Origin: Desulfosarcina cetonica JCM 12296
GTDB lineage: Bacteria > Desulfobacterota > Desulfobacteria > Desulfobacterales > Desulfosarcinaceae
NCBI RefSeq assembly: GCF_001311845.1
Contig: NZ_BBCC01000054.1
Span: 1-32,870 of the forward strand
Length of the DNA stretch: 32,870 bases
Direction of reading: 5' to 3'
A model generated the notes under the pieces. That model ran no database searches and had not been told where the DNA came from. It worked only from the letters and a program-made list of their open reading frames with translations. The first letter of the stretch is position 1. Each line of letters begins with the position of its first letter. The position numbers and the translations under genes are program-made. Shown piece after piece: positions 1 to 8,503 of the stretch.

Positions 1-89
1 ACGACGCACCGGTCGGCATGGATCCGGGGAGGCGCCGGACGGCAGCGGCCGCTACGGACGATGTGATGTGTATTTTTTTGGGGGGCGGC

Positions 90-120
90 TTGACAGTGGG
101 TTCCATCGCATTACCATAGT
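90..120 (+). promoter_or_regulatory. Possible promoter of the YitT-family gene
   Basis: A perfect -35 hexamer TTGACA lies at 90-95. The best -10 candidates (ACCATA at 113-118, CATAGT at 115-120) are poor, with spacers of 17 and 19. The distance to the ATG at 217 leaves a leader of about 90 bases. The first 89 bases contain no gene I can recognise; they may be the end of an upstream gene or simply intergenic. Confidence 0.3.
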
Positions 121-216
121 TGGTTTTTTCAACGCACCTCCCTGCCGCCAGCGGTTTTGGGAGCCTTTTCCAGGTCCGGCGAAGGACGCCGTCGACTGGG
201 ACAACAGGATGGCACC

Positions 217-1083
217 ATGTTAAAAATCCTCTATCACCGCTTCATCTCATCGGTCCTCTGGAACCTGTTCCTGATATCGGCGGGGGCCATCGTTTTCGCC
301 ATCGGCGTCAAAGCCATCGCCATTCCCCATGGATTCATCACCGGTGGCGTTTCGGGGATGACACTTCTCATTTACTATGTCAGCGGACGCATGTCACCGG
401 GTTTGTGGTATCTGGCCATCAATATTCCCATTTTTCTCTTTGGATGGCTGCATGTCAGCCGGCGCTTTTTTTTCTACAGCCTTTTTGGCATGGCGATTAT
501 GTCCCTGGCCATCGACCTGGTACAGATCACCTTCCCCATCAAGGAACCGATTCTGGCTGTCCTGGCCGGTGGCGCCCTCATGGGCGCCGGTTCCGGCATC
601 ATTTTACATTCATTGGGCTCCGCCGGCGGTCTGGACATCGTAGGCATTATCCTGAACCAGAAATTCAACGTGCGCCTGGGATCCTTTTACTTCGCCTTCA
701 ACGTCGTCCTCTTCGCCTTCAGTTTCGGGTTCCTGGATGCGGACTTGGTGCTCTACTCCCTTTTCACCAGTTTCATCTCCTCACAAACCATGGATTATGT
801 CCTGGCCGTTTCCAACCAGCGGAAAATGGTCTTTATCATCTCCGACCTGAACGAGCAGATTGCCAGGGAACTCCAGGCCCGGCTCAATCGGGGAAGTACC
901 TATCTCAACGGCAGCGGTGCCTACACCGGCAGGGCGAAACAAATCATCCTTACCGTGGTCCACAACTACCAGCTCAAACGGCTGGAAGAGGTGGCGCTGA
1001 CCATCGACCCGGATGCCTTTATCATCACCGAAAACACGTTCAATGTCCTCGGCCGCGGCTTTTCCCGGCGAAAAGTGTATTGA
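217..1083 (+). CDS. YitT family (DUF161/DUF2179) integral membrane protein
   Basis: This 288-residue protein matches the YitT family: an N-terminal multi-pass membrane domain (roughly residues 10-190, with five or more hydrophobic segments and Gly-rich turns such as HGFITGGVSG) followed by a soluble C-terminal DUF2179 domain of about 90 residues (from about QRKMVFIISD). The open frame extends upstream to 157, but the ATG at 217 is preferred because the membrane domain begins directly after it and a weak AGGATGG ribosome site precedes it. The function of the family is not settled; transport or sensing at the inner membrane is usually assumed. It is transcribed toward the cupin gene, with only 37 bases between the two stops. 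The frame is intact. A longer overlapping frame at 120-1124 is a shadow. Confidence 0.85.
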   Translation: MLKILYHRFISSVLWNLFLISAGAIVFAIGVKAIAIPHGFITGGVSGMTLLIYYVSGRMSPGLWYLAINIPIFLFGWLHVSRRFFFYSLFGMAIMSLAIDLVQITFPIKEPILAVLAGGALMGAGSGIILHSLGSAGGLDIVGIILNQKFNVRLGSFYFAFNVVLFAFSFGFLDADLVLYSLFTSFISSQTMDYVLAVSNQRKMVFIISDLNEQIARELQARLNRGSTYLNGSGAYTGRAKQIILTVVHNYQLKRLEEVALTIDPDAFIITENTFNVLGRGFSRRKVY

Positions 1084-1120
1084 GGCCGTGGCGCCATCCC
1101 CCTGATCAACAGAAGCCGGT

Positions 1121-1447
1121 CTAGGTTGGCAGGTAATCCTCCCGCGCGGGAGAAAACACTTCCAGAGCCCGTGCGTCCTCGATGGCCCGGGCACTGTGGG
1201 GCACATCGGCGCCGATGCACCAACTGTCACCGGGACCGGCTTCATGATCGACGCCGTCAATGGTGATGACGATGCGGCCGGAGATGAGATAACCGGTCTG
1301 CTCATAGGGGTGGTGATGCAGGGGCAGCACACTGCCGCCGGCCAGACTGAATTGACCCATCAGGGTTTTTTCGCCATATACCAGGGTGGCCAGTTGAACA
1401 CCGTCGATAAGCGGGCGGTAGGTGGCATCGGTTTGCTTTTTAAACAT
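1121..1447 (-). CDS. Small cupin-domain protein
   Basis: This 108-residue single-domain cupin has the two conserved boxes. Motif 1 (PLHHHPYEQTGYLISG) carries the histidines and glutamate that usually bind a divalent metal, and motif 2 (GPGDSWCIGADVPHSA) carries the last histidine. Such small cupins are often sugar or acid isomerases, dioxygenase-like enzymes or sensors; the substrate cannot be told. The start at 1447 follows a good GAGGAG site. Its ATG overlaps the end of the rmuC frame by 8 bases, which indicates translational coupling and a shared transcript. No frame damage is seen. Confidence 0.85.
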   Translation of the reverse strand: MFKKQTDATYRPLIDGVQLATLVYGEKTLMGQFSLAGGSVLPLHHHPYEQTGYLISGRIVITIDGVDHEAGPGDSWCIGADVPHSARAIEDARALEVFSPAREDYLPT

Positions 1448-2854
1448 GGGTGTCTCCTCGTTCTTCATTCCGGGGTGGGTCTTTTTCCAGTACGTCTTCC
1501 AGATTCTCTTCCATCTCCCCGCCCATCTCCTCTTCGGCCGCATAGTCGGCCGGCAGGGTTTTGCGGGTTTTCACCCCAAGGGCTTTTAGCTGTTCGGCCC
1601 GTCGCACCAAATTTCCCCGACCGCTGGAAAGCCGTTCACGGGCCGTGCGGTAGGCCCCCCGGGCACGCTCCAGTTGACGGCCGACGTCTTCCAGGGATTC
1701 GATGAAACCGATAAACTTGTCGTACAGCCCGCCGGCCTGCCGGGCGATCTCCATGGCATTGGCGTTCTGGTCGACAAACCGCCACATGTGCTGAACGGTG
1801 CGCAGGGTCACCAGAAGCGTCGATGGAGAAACGAGAATGACATTCTTCTCGAAGGCATCGCCGAACAGGGTCCGATCGTTCTCCAAGGCCGTCAGAAAGG
1901 CCGCCTCGACGGGAACGAACATGATGACGAAATCCAGGCTGTGGATGCGACCAGCGTCTCGTATTGCTTCTCGCTCAACCCCTTGACGTGAGCCCGTAGC
2001 GAGGCAATATGGGCCTTTAAGGCGCCATCCCGCACAGCGGCGTCATCCCCGGCGTTATGGTAGCGTTCGTAGGCCTTGAGCGAGACCTTGGCATCCACAA
2101 TCACATCCCGCCCCTCGGGCAAGCGCACGATCACATCGGGCTGGAAACGCGTACCGCCGGGATCGGTCAGGCTGACCTGCGTGTCATAGCCTCTGCCCTT
2201 CTCCAGCCCGGAGGCCTCCAGGACGCGCGCCAATATCACCTCACCCCAGTTTCCCAGGATCTTCACATCGCCCTTCAGCGCGTTGGTCAGGTTGATGGCG
2301 TCCCTGCCGATACGTTCATTGAGGTTTTTCAGATGCCCGATCTCGTTGAACAGGGCGGCCCGGTCGCGCGATTCGCGGTCATAGACATCCTCGACCCGTT
2401 GCTTGAATTCGCCCAACTGCTGCCGCAGGGGACCGAGCAGGCCGTCCATCTGGGTTTTGCTCTGCTCGGCGAAGTTGCGCCCTTTCGCTTCCAGGATGCC
2501 GTCGGCCAGCACGCTGAATTCTGCCGTCAACCGTTCCCGGGCATCGTTCAGAAGAGCGATCTTCTCCTGGACCAGTTGGCGTTCAGCTTCCAGACGGGCG
2601 TTCAGTTCGGCGTTCTGTTTTTCCGCCCGCAGGTGCTGTGAGGCAAGTAAATCCCGCTCGGCGAGCGCACTTTCCAACCGCTGCCGCAGTTCATCCAGAC
2701 GCACCGCCAGGCTGTGTTTTTCCAACCCGGCGAAACGGGTTTCGATGGCCAGTCGCTGACGGCAACGCCAGCGGCAAACCCACACGGTCACAACGCTGCC
2801 GACCAGTACGCCGGCCGCTCCGATGACAAGCAACGCCAGGCGTGGGGCATCCAT
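1440..2854 (-). CDS. rmuC: RmuC-type DNA recombination protein (one frameshift)
   Basis: The protein is read from two frames: the N-terminal part from 2854 down to about 1950, and the C-terminal part (including VIMFVPVEAAFL) from about 1945 to 1440. One missing base near 1941-1950 joins them into a 471-residue protein, normal for RmuC. An N-terminal membrane anchor (about residues 5-27) is followed by a long coiled coil, then the nuclease-like RmuC core with GNWGEVIL, QPDVIVRLPEGRDVIVDAKVS and the FVIMFVPVE segment. RmuC proteins limit DNA inversions and are thought to be PD-(D/E)XK-like nucleases. The ATG at 2854 begins just before the anchor; a TTG at 2875 preceded by AGGGA is an alternative start. 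It lies downstream of the HEAT-repeat gene and overlaps the cupin start. Confidence 0.85.
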
Positions 2855-2980
2855 GCAAAGATCTTGAAGGTGCAAGTGGAAGATCCCTATTCAAGCGGTT
2901 AAACGATTGCAAAGCCTGCTTATACGCGACTTGGCAACGCAAATCCAGTCCTGCCTGAAAGGGGAGGAGGAAAATGGGTG

Positions 2981-3016
2981 GGGCGGATCGGGCGGATCGG
3001 GTGGATCAGGTGATCA
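2981..3016. repeat. Short 9-bp tandem repeat
   Basis: The unit GGGCGGATC occurs twice exactly, followed by GGGTGGATC and a fourth degenerate unit. It lies between the stop of the HEAT-repeat gene and the start of rmuC. It is purine-rich on the plus strand and has no evident coding role. Confidence 0.6.
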
Positions 3017-3031
3017 CCACGGATGCGGGGA

Positions 3032-3556
3032 TCAGAGAAATATCGTTTTCACGGTGATATCGTCATCCATGGGCGTCTCCTCTTTTTTGCGGAAATACAG
3101 GTCGTCATCCAGGCTTGCCGTTGCCATATCCAGGCGAAGATTCTCGATACAGTGTCCCAAGGCGGTCTGGACGCCGCCGTCATTATAAAGCCCCGCACTC
3201 AGCGCGGCGGCCTGGCGCACTGACGGGTCCGGGTCGTACAGGCCGCTGATCACCGCATCCTTGGCCTCACGGCAACCCATCAGGCTCAGATTGACCAACG
3301 CCCATTTGCGTTCCGACGGATTTTGTGACCACAGCACATAATCCGAAAAACGGATCACCGCCCCGGCGGGATTGGCGCTGAGCACATCGATCAAAACGTT
3401 TCGAAGCGCGTGGCTGACCGCTTTCACGGCCAACGCACATAGCGCGGACATCACCTGAACATCGTCGGTATGCGTGGATAGCCGCCGTACGCTTTCCATC
3501 GCCGTACGATCGTCCGGGAACGCGATCAACTTATCGATTAAGGGTTGAAGATTCAT
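3032..3556 (-). CDS. HEAT-repeat-like protein
   Basis: This 174-residue soluble protein is built from amphipathic helices in HEAT/PBS-lyase-like pattern; the clearest unit reads DPDPSVRQAAALSAG (about residues 108-122), preceded by similar units with ERKWALVNLSLMG. Such proteins are usually scaffolds; no catalytic motif is visible. The C-terminus is acidic (MDDDITVK). The ATG at 3556 has a strong AAAGGAG ribosome site 8 bases upstream. Two CRP-type boxes lie about 130-165 bases upstream, so it may be under the control of the neighbouring Crp-family regulator. Function unknown. Confidence 0.7.
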   Translation of the reverse strand: MNLQPLIDKLIAFPDDRTAMESVRRLSTHTDDVQVMSALCALAVKAVSHALRNVLIDVLSANPAGAVIRFSDYVLWSQNPSERKWALVNLSLMGCREAKDAVISGLYDPDPSVRQAAALSAGLYNDGGVQTALGHCIENLRLDMATASLDDDLYFRKKEETPMDDDITVKTIFL

Positions 3557-3683
3557 GCGTCGACTCCTTTAACATGTGGGGAACCCCTGCCTTGGACGCC
3601 ATCCAACACCGGTGACGCCGGTTTTGTGCATTCGGGGAAAAACGGAGGATAGGCAAACCCTAACGCAGGTAGGCGGTTGGCGC

Positions 3684-3727
3684 TGTGACGGTATTCACAT
3701 GAAAAATGTGACCTGGCTCACATTTTT
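3684..3727. promoter_or_regulatory. Two tandem CRP-type operator boxes
   Basis: Two perfect TGTGA-N6-TCACA sites occur at 3684-3699 (spacer CGGTAT) and 3707-3722 (spacer CCTGGC). The second extends into a larger perfect palindrome at 3702-3727 with five A on the left and five T on the right. The centres are 23 bp apart, close to two helical turns. They lie downstream of the Crp-family gene and upstream of the HEAT-repeat gene, both on the minus strand. The recognition helix of that regulator contains RETVCR, the signature that reads TGTGA in E. coli CRP. Confidence 0.75.
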
Positions 3728-3805
3728 TCGGTGACCCGCGGAAAAAGACAGACGGCGGGTTAAACGGGGGTGGGTTCGCGGAAATTCGCCTTTCGGACGG
3801 ATCCG

Positions 3806-4441
3806 TCAAAAATTGAAGGGCAGGGTTTTGATAACCCGCATGCGGCCTTTCTCCTTGGCAATATACCCCCCGGTCACCAATTCGTTGTAAATCCGGCAAA
3901 CGGTCTCGCGGGAGGCCCCCACCATGTCGGCAAGTTCCTGCTGGGTGAGTTTTTCCTCAATGACCCCATCGGCATTCTGGTTGTCGGTCAGAAACCGGGA
4001 TAGGCGCCCATAGACATCCAGAAAGGCCAACGCCTCAATTTGTTGCGTGGCCTTTCTGAGTTTGTCGAGCAGGGTATCGATCACGTTGCGGTAAAGCATG
4101 GGATGTGCATCGGCGAAGTCGAAAAACGCCTTGCGCGTCAGGACGATCAGGATACAGGGGGTTTTGGTGATCACGGTGGCACACCGGGCGTTGCGGTCCA
4201 GCAGGCTCATCTCACCAAAGTAGTCATATGGCTGGAAACGATTGACCACGAACTGCCGTCCCGATTCGTCGCTGCGCAGCGCATGGGCCTTGCCCTTGAG
4301 CAGCACATACAGGCAATCGGTCTCGTCCCCGGCAGTGATCACCAAGGTGTTTTTGGGAACTTTGCGTTCCTGGCAAAAGGTCTCCAGCCGGGCGATGGCG
4401 TCGGTCTGCAGATTCGAAAACAAGGCGACTTTTTCCAGCAT
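3806..4441 (-). CDS. Crp/Fnr family transcriptional regulator
   Basis: This 211-residue regulator has an N-terminal cyclic-nucleotide-binding-fold sensor domain (about residues 5-120, with KGKAHALRSDESGR and YFGEMSLLDRNARCATV), a dimer helix (about 120-145) and a C-terminal winged helix (about 150-211). The recognition helix region GASRETVCRIYNEL closely resembles E. coli CRP, so a TGTGA-type site is expected. There is no N-terminal cysteine cluster like that of FNR, so an oxygen-sensing iron-sulfur cluster is unlikely. The effector is unknown; the GEMSLLDRNARCATV segment fits a cAMP-type pocket (RxA rather than the CRP RSA), but this cannot be decided here. Matching operator sites lie just beyond the gene. 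Confidence 0.88.
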   Translation of the reverse strand: MLEKVALFSNLQTDAIARLETFCQERKVPKNTLVITAGDETDCLYVLLKGKAHALRSDESGRQFVVNRFQPYDYFGEMSLLDRNARCATVITKTPCILIVLTRKAFFDFADAHPMLYRNVIDTLLDKLRKATQQIEALAFLDVYGRLSRFLTDNQNADGVIEEKLTQQELADMVGASRETVCRIYNELVTGGYIAKEKGRMRVIKTLPFNF

Positions 4442-4794
4442 ACGGGCAACCCATCTAACGATAGTGAATATCAGGCGATTTGTCTATTTCACAGGGCAAC
4501 CACAATAAAAAAATGCTATGAGAAAAAAAATCGAAAAGCAACCGGAAAGTGGACAGGCCGCTGAAGAAGCATGTATTTGATTTCACAAAAAGGGCATACG
4601 TCACCCTGGCGTATGGCATCATTTACCCACCGAATCAACATATAGTCAACTTCATACAAGAAGACCACAATATATAGATAGGCATGTTTATTGCTGGTGC
4701 CCATCAAAACGGCGCTTCATGCTGAGCGCGCGTTCTTCCCCCGGACGCACCGGTTCAACGATCACAATGCAGCGGGAATATTGAGGAGACAGAG
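4442..4794. other. Intergenic region without a recognisable gene
   Basis: This 353-base AT-richer stretch separates the divergent crp-family and zinc-ribbon genes. It must hold both promoters, but I see no convincing -35/-10 pair. A short inverted repeat (CATACG 4595-4600 with CGTATG 4610-4615) and several A or T runs are the only structures noted. No RNA gene is evident. Confidence 0.5.
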
Positions 4795-4971
4795 ATGCAA
4801 CGTTGCGCACAATGCAAAAAAATTCTCTTTCGAAAAAAAGACGGGACGCTGGCATGTCCCAACGAATGCGACAGCAACGGTGAACGACGCGCATTCAATA
4901 CCGTTATCGACCCCATGAAGGATCGCCGCATCCACGATGAGCCTGATCCCTGGGACGAAGTTCGCTACTGA
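4795..4971 (+). CDS. Small zinc-ribbon-like protein (58 aa)
   Basis: This short gene starts at an ATG with a strong GAGGAG ribosome site six bases upstream. It encodes MQRCAQCKKILFRKKDG, then CPNEC, and ends in an acidic, Trp-containing tail (DEPDPWDEVRY). The spacing of CxxC (residues 4 and 7) and CPNEC (residues 21 and 25) suggests a small treble-clef or rubredoxin-like zinc site. Function unknown. It lies convergent to modC1, with 19 bases between their stops. The ribosome site, the coherent reading frame and the cysteine pattern argue that it is real. Confidence 0.7.
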   Translation: MQRCAQCKKILFRKKDGTLACPNECDSNGERRAFNTVIDPMKDRRIHDEPDPWDEVRY

Positions 4972-4990
4972 GAGCGTGTTTGAAGGGGTT

Positions 4991-6084
4991 TCACACCTTG
5001 GCGAGGAGATCGCCCCCGCCCAGCAGCACGGCAACACTCTTGATCAACGCGTAAACCGGCTGACCGGACTCGAGTCCCAATTCCTGGAACGAGTCCCGGG
5101 TAATCCGCGACCACAAGGGGACGCCGATATCGAGGCGCACGTCGACATAATAGCCGCCGCTGTCCAGAATCGTGTCCACCTGCCCGGCAAAGACATTCTG
5201 GAAACTGGTTCTGCCCGGCGGCGCCATGGCGATGGCCACATTCCGGGCCGGGATACGAACGCGCACCGTGTCCCCGGCGGCTGCCGTGATGGGTGCCACT
5301 TTGAGAATCCGGGCGCCGAAGCGCAAATGGGCCAAGCCATCGGCAGCCGGCGATGCCTCCACGACGGTCGGAATCACCGCCCCGCTGTCGTCACCGCCCA
5401 GGCGCGTGTGCAGCTCCGGTCGGGCCAAAAGATCCTCCAGACGATCATGGGCCAGGACACGGCCCTTTTCCATCACCACCATGTGATCGGCCAGGTTGAG
5501 AATTTCATCCAGGGCGTGGCTGACATAAAGGATGGGAATGGCGAACTCCTGGCTGAGACGCGCGATAAACGGCATCACCTCGGCCTTGCGCGCGGCGTCC
5601 AGGGATGCCAGGGGCTCGTCCATGAGCAGCATGGCCGGGCTGGTCAACAGGGCACGGCCGATGGCCACGCGCTGTTTCTCGCCGCCGGAGAGTCTTGCCG
5701 GGCGGCGTGTCAGCAGGTGACCGATGCCGAGCAGTTCGACCACGGCATCGAATTTGACGAAACGCTGGACGGCCGGCGTCAGACGCATGCCATAGGTCAG
5801 ATTGGCGCGTACCGACAAATGCGGCAAGAGACGCCCGTCCTGAAAGACATAGCCGATGCGACGCCGTTCCGGTGGCAGATCAATGCCCTTGGCCGCGTCG
5901 AACAGGCACAGGCCGTTGACGGTGATGCGGCCGGCATCGGGGCGTGATAGGCCGGCCACCATGTTGACGATGGAGGTCTTGCCGGCACCGGAGGGTCCGT
6001 ACAGGGCGGTCACACCCGAATCGTCGCTTTGAAAAACGGCATTCACCAAAAATCGCCCTGCTGGCGGGTAACATCGATTTCCAC
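4991..6084 (-). CDS. modC: Molybdate ABC transporter ATPase ModC with TOBE/Mop domain (one frameshift)
   Basis: This is the ATPase of a molybdate/tungstate importer. Walker A (GPSGAGKTS), Q-loop (VFQDGRLLPHLSVRANL), signature (LSGGEKQRVAIGRALL), Walker B (MLLMDEPLASLD) and the H-loop (SHALDE) are all present. A C-terminal TOBE/Mop domain (about residues 290-360) binds oxyanions in this family. The uninterrupted frame begins only at 6049 and lacks the first beta strand. A GTG at 6084 supplies MEIDVTRQQGDFW in the adjacent frame; one missing G in the GG run near 6050 restores a 364-residue protein of normal length. A 41-base stretch and a hairpin repeat separate it from modB1. Confidence 0.88.
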
Positions 6085-6095
6085 CGGAACCTACC

Positions 6096-6249
6096 CTCGA
6101 TACATTCGTAAAAAGTTACTGTTCGGACGGATTCGTAAAAGACCCGAGATCAAGGCTTGCGGATCCTGAGGAATGAGGCGTACTTTTGCGTACGCCGCAG
6201 TGACGAAGGATTCGCGTAACGCCGATATCGGGCCTTTTACGAATCCGTC
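6096..6249 (-). repeat. Hairpin repeat copy A (MITE-like), reverse orientation
   Basis: The core at 6126-6249 (124 bp) is bounded by inverted ends GACGGATTCGTAAAA and its complement, with a central GCGTAC loop-proximal inverted repeat. In this orientation the element reads from 6249 to 6126, followed by a tail (CTTTTTACGAATGTATC, to about 6096) resembling that of copies B and D. The element lies between modB1 and modC1, and the modB1 stop codon TGA (6250-6248) overlaps its first bases. Confidence 0.85.
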
Positions 6250-6941
6250 ATCCTTGCAAACGGCTGGCATACCGCCTAGCCAGCACTTCTGAACAAATCA
6301 GGGCCAGCATGGCGATCGTCACCGAGAGGATGCACAGGCGCATGGCCGCCATCTCACCGTCGGGAACCTGGGTAAACGTATAAAGGGCCAGCGGTAGGGT
6401 CTGGGTTTGACCGCGAATATTGGAAACAAAGGTAATGGTGGCGCCGAACTCGCCCAAACTGCGGGCGAAGGCCAAAATCAGTCCGGTAATGATGCCCGGA
6501 ATCATCAGGGGCAGGGTCACGGTGAAAAAACCCGCAACGGGCCGGCGCCCAACGTTCTCGCAGCGGCCTCCAGCCCCTGGTCGACCCCTCCAGGGAAAGT
6601 CGCACGGCCCGCACCAACAAGGGGAATGACATCACCGCGGCCGCCAGCACGGCCCCCTTCCAATTAAAGGCCAGCACGATGCCCAGCTGATAGAGCCAGG
6701 CGCCGATCACGCCGTTGCGGCCCAACAGCACCAGCAGCAGATAACCGGTGACCACCGGTGGCAGGACCAGGGGCAAATGGATCAATCCATCGAGCAGGTT
6801 CTTGCCCGGAAAACGCAGCCGGGCCAAAACCCAGGCCGCCAGGATGCCCAGGGGCAAACTGGCGGCCACGGCCCAGCCGGAGACCCACAGGCTCAGCCGC
6901 AGGGCCTCCAGCTCAACATCCGTCAAATTCAAAAAATGCAT
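6248..6941 (-). CDS. modB: Molybdate ABC transporter permease ModB (two frameshifts)
   Basis: This inner-membrane permease pairs with ModA1 and ModC1. The N-terminal part (from 6941) contains several membrane helices and LPLVLPPVVTGYLLL, typical of ModB. The C-terminal part contains the coupling-helix EAA motif (about EAAARTLGAGPLRVFFTVTLPLMIPGIITG) and ARSLGEFGATITFVSNI. Two missing bases, one in the C run at 6585-6588 and one in the A run at 6526-6531 (plus-strand reading), restore a 231-residue protein. The ATG at 6941 overlaps the modA1 stop by one base (TAATG), so translation is coupled. The stop codon lies in the end of hairpin repeat A. Confidence 0.88.
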
Positions 6942-7726
6942 TAATTCACGCTGAATCCATACTTTTCGAAAATCGCGCGGGCTTCGGGGGTTTTAAGAAA
7001 ATCCATGAACGCCTTGGCCGCCTCGGCCTTGCCGCCCGTCACGGCCGCCACTGGGTAGACGATGGGCGGATGACTGTCGGCCGGAAAGGTCCCCACCACG
7101 CGGACCTTGTTGGAAATGGCCGCATCCGTGGCATAGACCTCGCCCAGCGGGGCCTCGGCCCGTTCCACCAGAACCAGGGCGGCGCGCACGTCCTTCATCG
7201 GCGCCACACGATCCTTGACTTGCCCCCAAAGGCCCAATTTCTCCAGGGCTTTTTTCCCGTACATGCCGGCGGGCACGTGATCGGGATCGCCCATGGCAAG
7301 GCGTCCGTCCGGCCCCAGCAGCGCCGCCAGGTCCATGCCGGCCTTGATGTCGACGGTCTGGATGGCACTCGCCTGGGGGGCGATGAGCACAATGCGGTTG
7401 CCCAAAAGATCAAAGCGACTGGCCTTGTCGATGACGTCCTTATCGGCCAGGAAATCCATCCATTTTTTATTGGCCGACAAATACACATCGGCCGGTGCAC
7501 CGCTTGCAATCTGCTTGGCCAGGGTGGACGATGAGGCAAACGAGGTCTTGATCGTTCCCAGCTTCTTCGCGGCATACAGATTGCCGATATCGGTAATCGC
7601 ATTGGTGGTGGATGCGGCGGCAAACACGACCACTTCAGCCTGCTCGGCCGCAACGGGTCCGGCAACGAATCCCGACATCATGACGATTGCCAACAACGGG
7701 GTAATCATGTGCTTAATCCATCTCAT
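6941..7726 (-). CDS. modA: Molybdate-binding periplasmic protein ModA
   Basis: This 261-residue protein is the periplasmic binding component. It has a signal peptide (hydrophobic residues 8-26, cleavage near VAAEQA) and the ModA core VVVFAAASTTNAITDIGNLY, ASSSTLAKQIASGAPADVYLSANKKWMD and GDPDHVPAGMYGKKALEKLG. ModA proteins bind molybdate and tungstate through serine and backbone amides. The ATG at 7726 is preferred over a TTG at 7732 because the AGGAG site is 9 bases upstream of the ATG. It starts 42 bases after modC2 and is coupled to modB1. The frame is intact. Confidence 0.92.
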   Translation of the reverse strand: MRWIKHMITPLLAIVMMSGFVAGPVAAEQAEVVVFAAASTTNAITDIGNLYAAKKLGTIKTSFASSSTLAKQIASGAPADVYLSANKKWMDFLADKDVIDKASRFDLLGNRIVLIAPQASAIQTVDIKAGMDLAALLGPDGRLAMGDPDHVPAGMYGKKALEKLGLWGQVKDRVAPMKDVRAALVLVERAEAPLGEVYATDAAISNKVRVVGTFPADSHPPIVYPVAAVTGGKAEAAKAFMDFLKTPEARAIFEKYGFSVN

Positions 7727-7768
7727 TTTCAAGCTCTCCTTTTCTTTTATCGGAATGAATGACCGAAT

Positions 7769-8503
7769 TCAGGCGCCGGTCACCGACCAGCGCCTCCCCC
7801 AGGTGCGCGGGGCGGTACACGTCAGCGATTCGCCGGCCTGGGCCATGGCGTTTTTCTCAACCAGGGGATAATCCCCGTCGGCCACCAGCCGCCCCTGATG
7901 GATTTTCCCCATGCGGTCGGCCAGCTGACGCGCCTCCTCCCAATTGTGGGTAACGAAAACGGTGGTGATTCCCAGATGGCGTTGATGGTTTTTCAACTCG
8001 GTCCTGAGCCGCCGCGCATGATCCGTATCGAGGCTGCTGAAAGGCTCGTCCAGCAAAAGAATCCGCGGTTCGGTGGCAATGGCCCGTGCCAGGGCCGCGC
8101 GCTGTTTTTCGCCGCCACTCATCTGGATCGGATAGCGCCCGGCCAGCCGAGCGATGCCAAACCGCTCCAGCAATTCATCGATCCTTGCCTTTCGGGTCCG
8201 GCGGTCCAGCTTCAGGTGCGTCAGGGCGATCTTGAGGTTCTGGCGCACGGTCAAGTGGGGAAACAGCAACAGATCCTGGAATAAGTAACCCACCCGGCGG
8301 CGATGGGGCGGCAGCCGGTCAATACAGGTGGCATCGAAAAAAACCCGGCCCTGGTAGGCCAACAGGCCGGCAATGACCTGCAGCAGAGTGCTCTTGCCGG
8401 CACCCGACGGTCCCAGCAACACAAACAGCTCGCCGTCGGCCACGGTCAGGTCGATCTCCCGAAGCCCGCGCACACAGACCTTTTCCAAACGGATCGCCGT
8501 CAT
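7769..8503 (-). CDS. Molybdate/tungstate-type ABC transporter ATPase without TOBE domain
   Basis: This 244-residue ATPase has Walker A (GPSGAGKST), Q-loop (YLFQDLLLFPHLTVRQNL), signature (MSGGEKQRAALARAIA), Walker B (ILLLDEPFSSLD) and H-loop (VTHNWEEA). It ends about 35 residues after the last ATPase element and lacks the TOBE/Mop regulatory domain seen in ModC1. The ATG at 8503 follows a GAGGAG site and overlaps the permease stop as ATGA. The open frame extends upstream to 8605, but those 34 residues overlap the permease gene. It is the ATPase of the second, upstream transporter. Molybdate or tungstate is inferred from its neighbours. The frame is intact. Confidence 0.87.
   Translation of the reverse strand: MTAIRLEKVCVRGLREIDLTVADGELFVLLGPSGAGKSTLLQVIAGLLAYQGRVFFDATCIDRLPPHRRRVGYLFQDLLLFPHLTVRQNLKIALTHLKLDRRTRKARIDELLERFGIARLAGRYPIQMSGGEKQRAALARAIATEPRILLLDEPFSSLDTDHARRLRTELKNHQRHLGITTVFVTHNWEEARQLADRMGKIHQGRLVADGDYPLVEKNAMAQAGESLTCTAPRTWGRRWSVTGA

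Noticed and set aside
120..1124. A 334-residue open frame overlapping the YitT gene
   Set aside because: Its translation is rich in Pro, His, Arg and Gly with no family features, while the overlapping frame from 217 encodes a clear membrane protein.
3702..3727. Palindrome read as an intrinsic terminator of the crp-family gene
   Set aside because: The stem is mostly AT-rich and weak, and its core is a perfect CRP-type box, with a second box 23 bp away.
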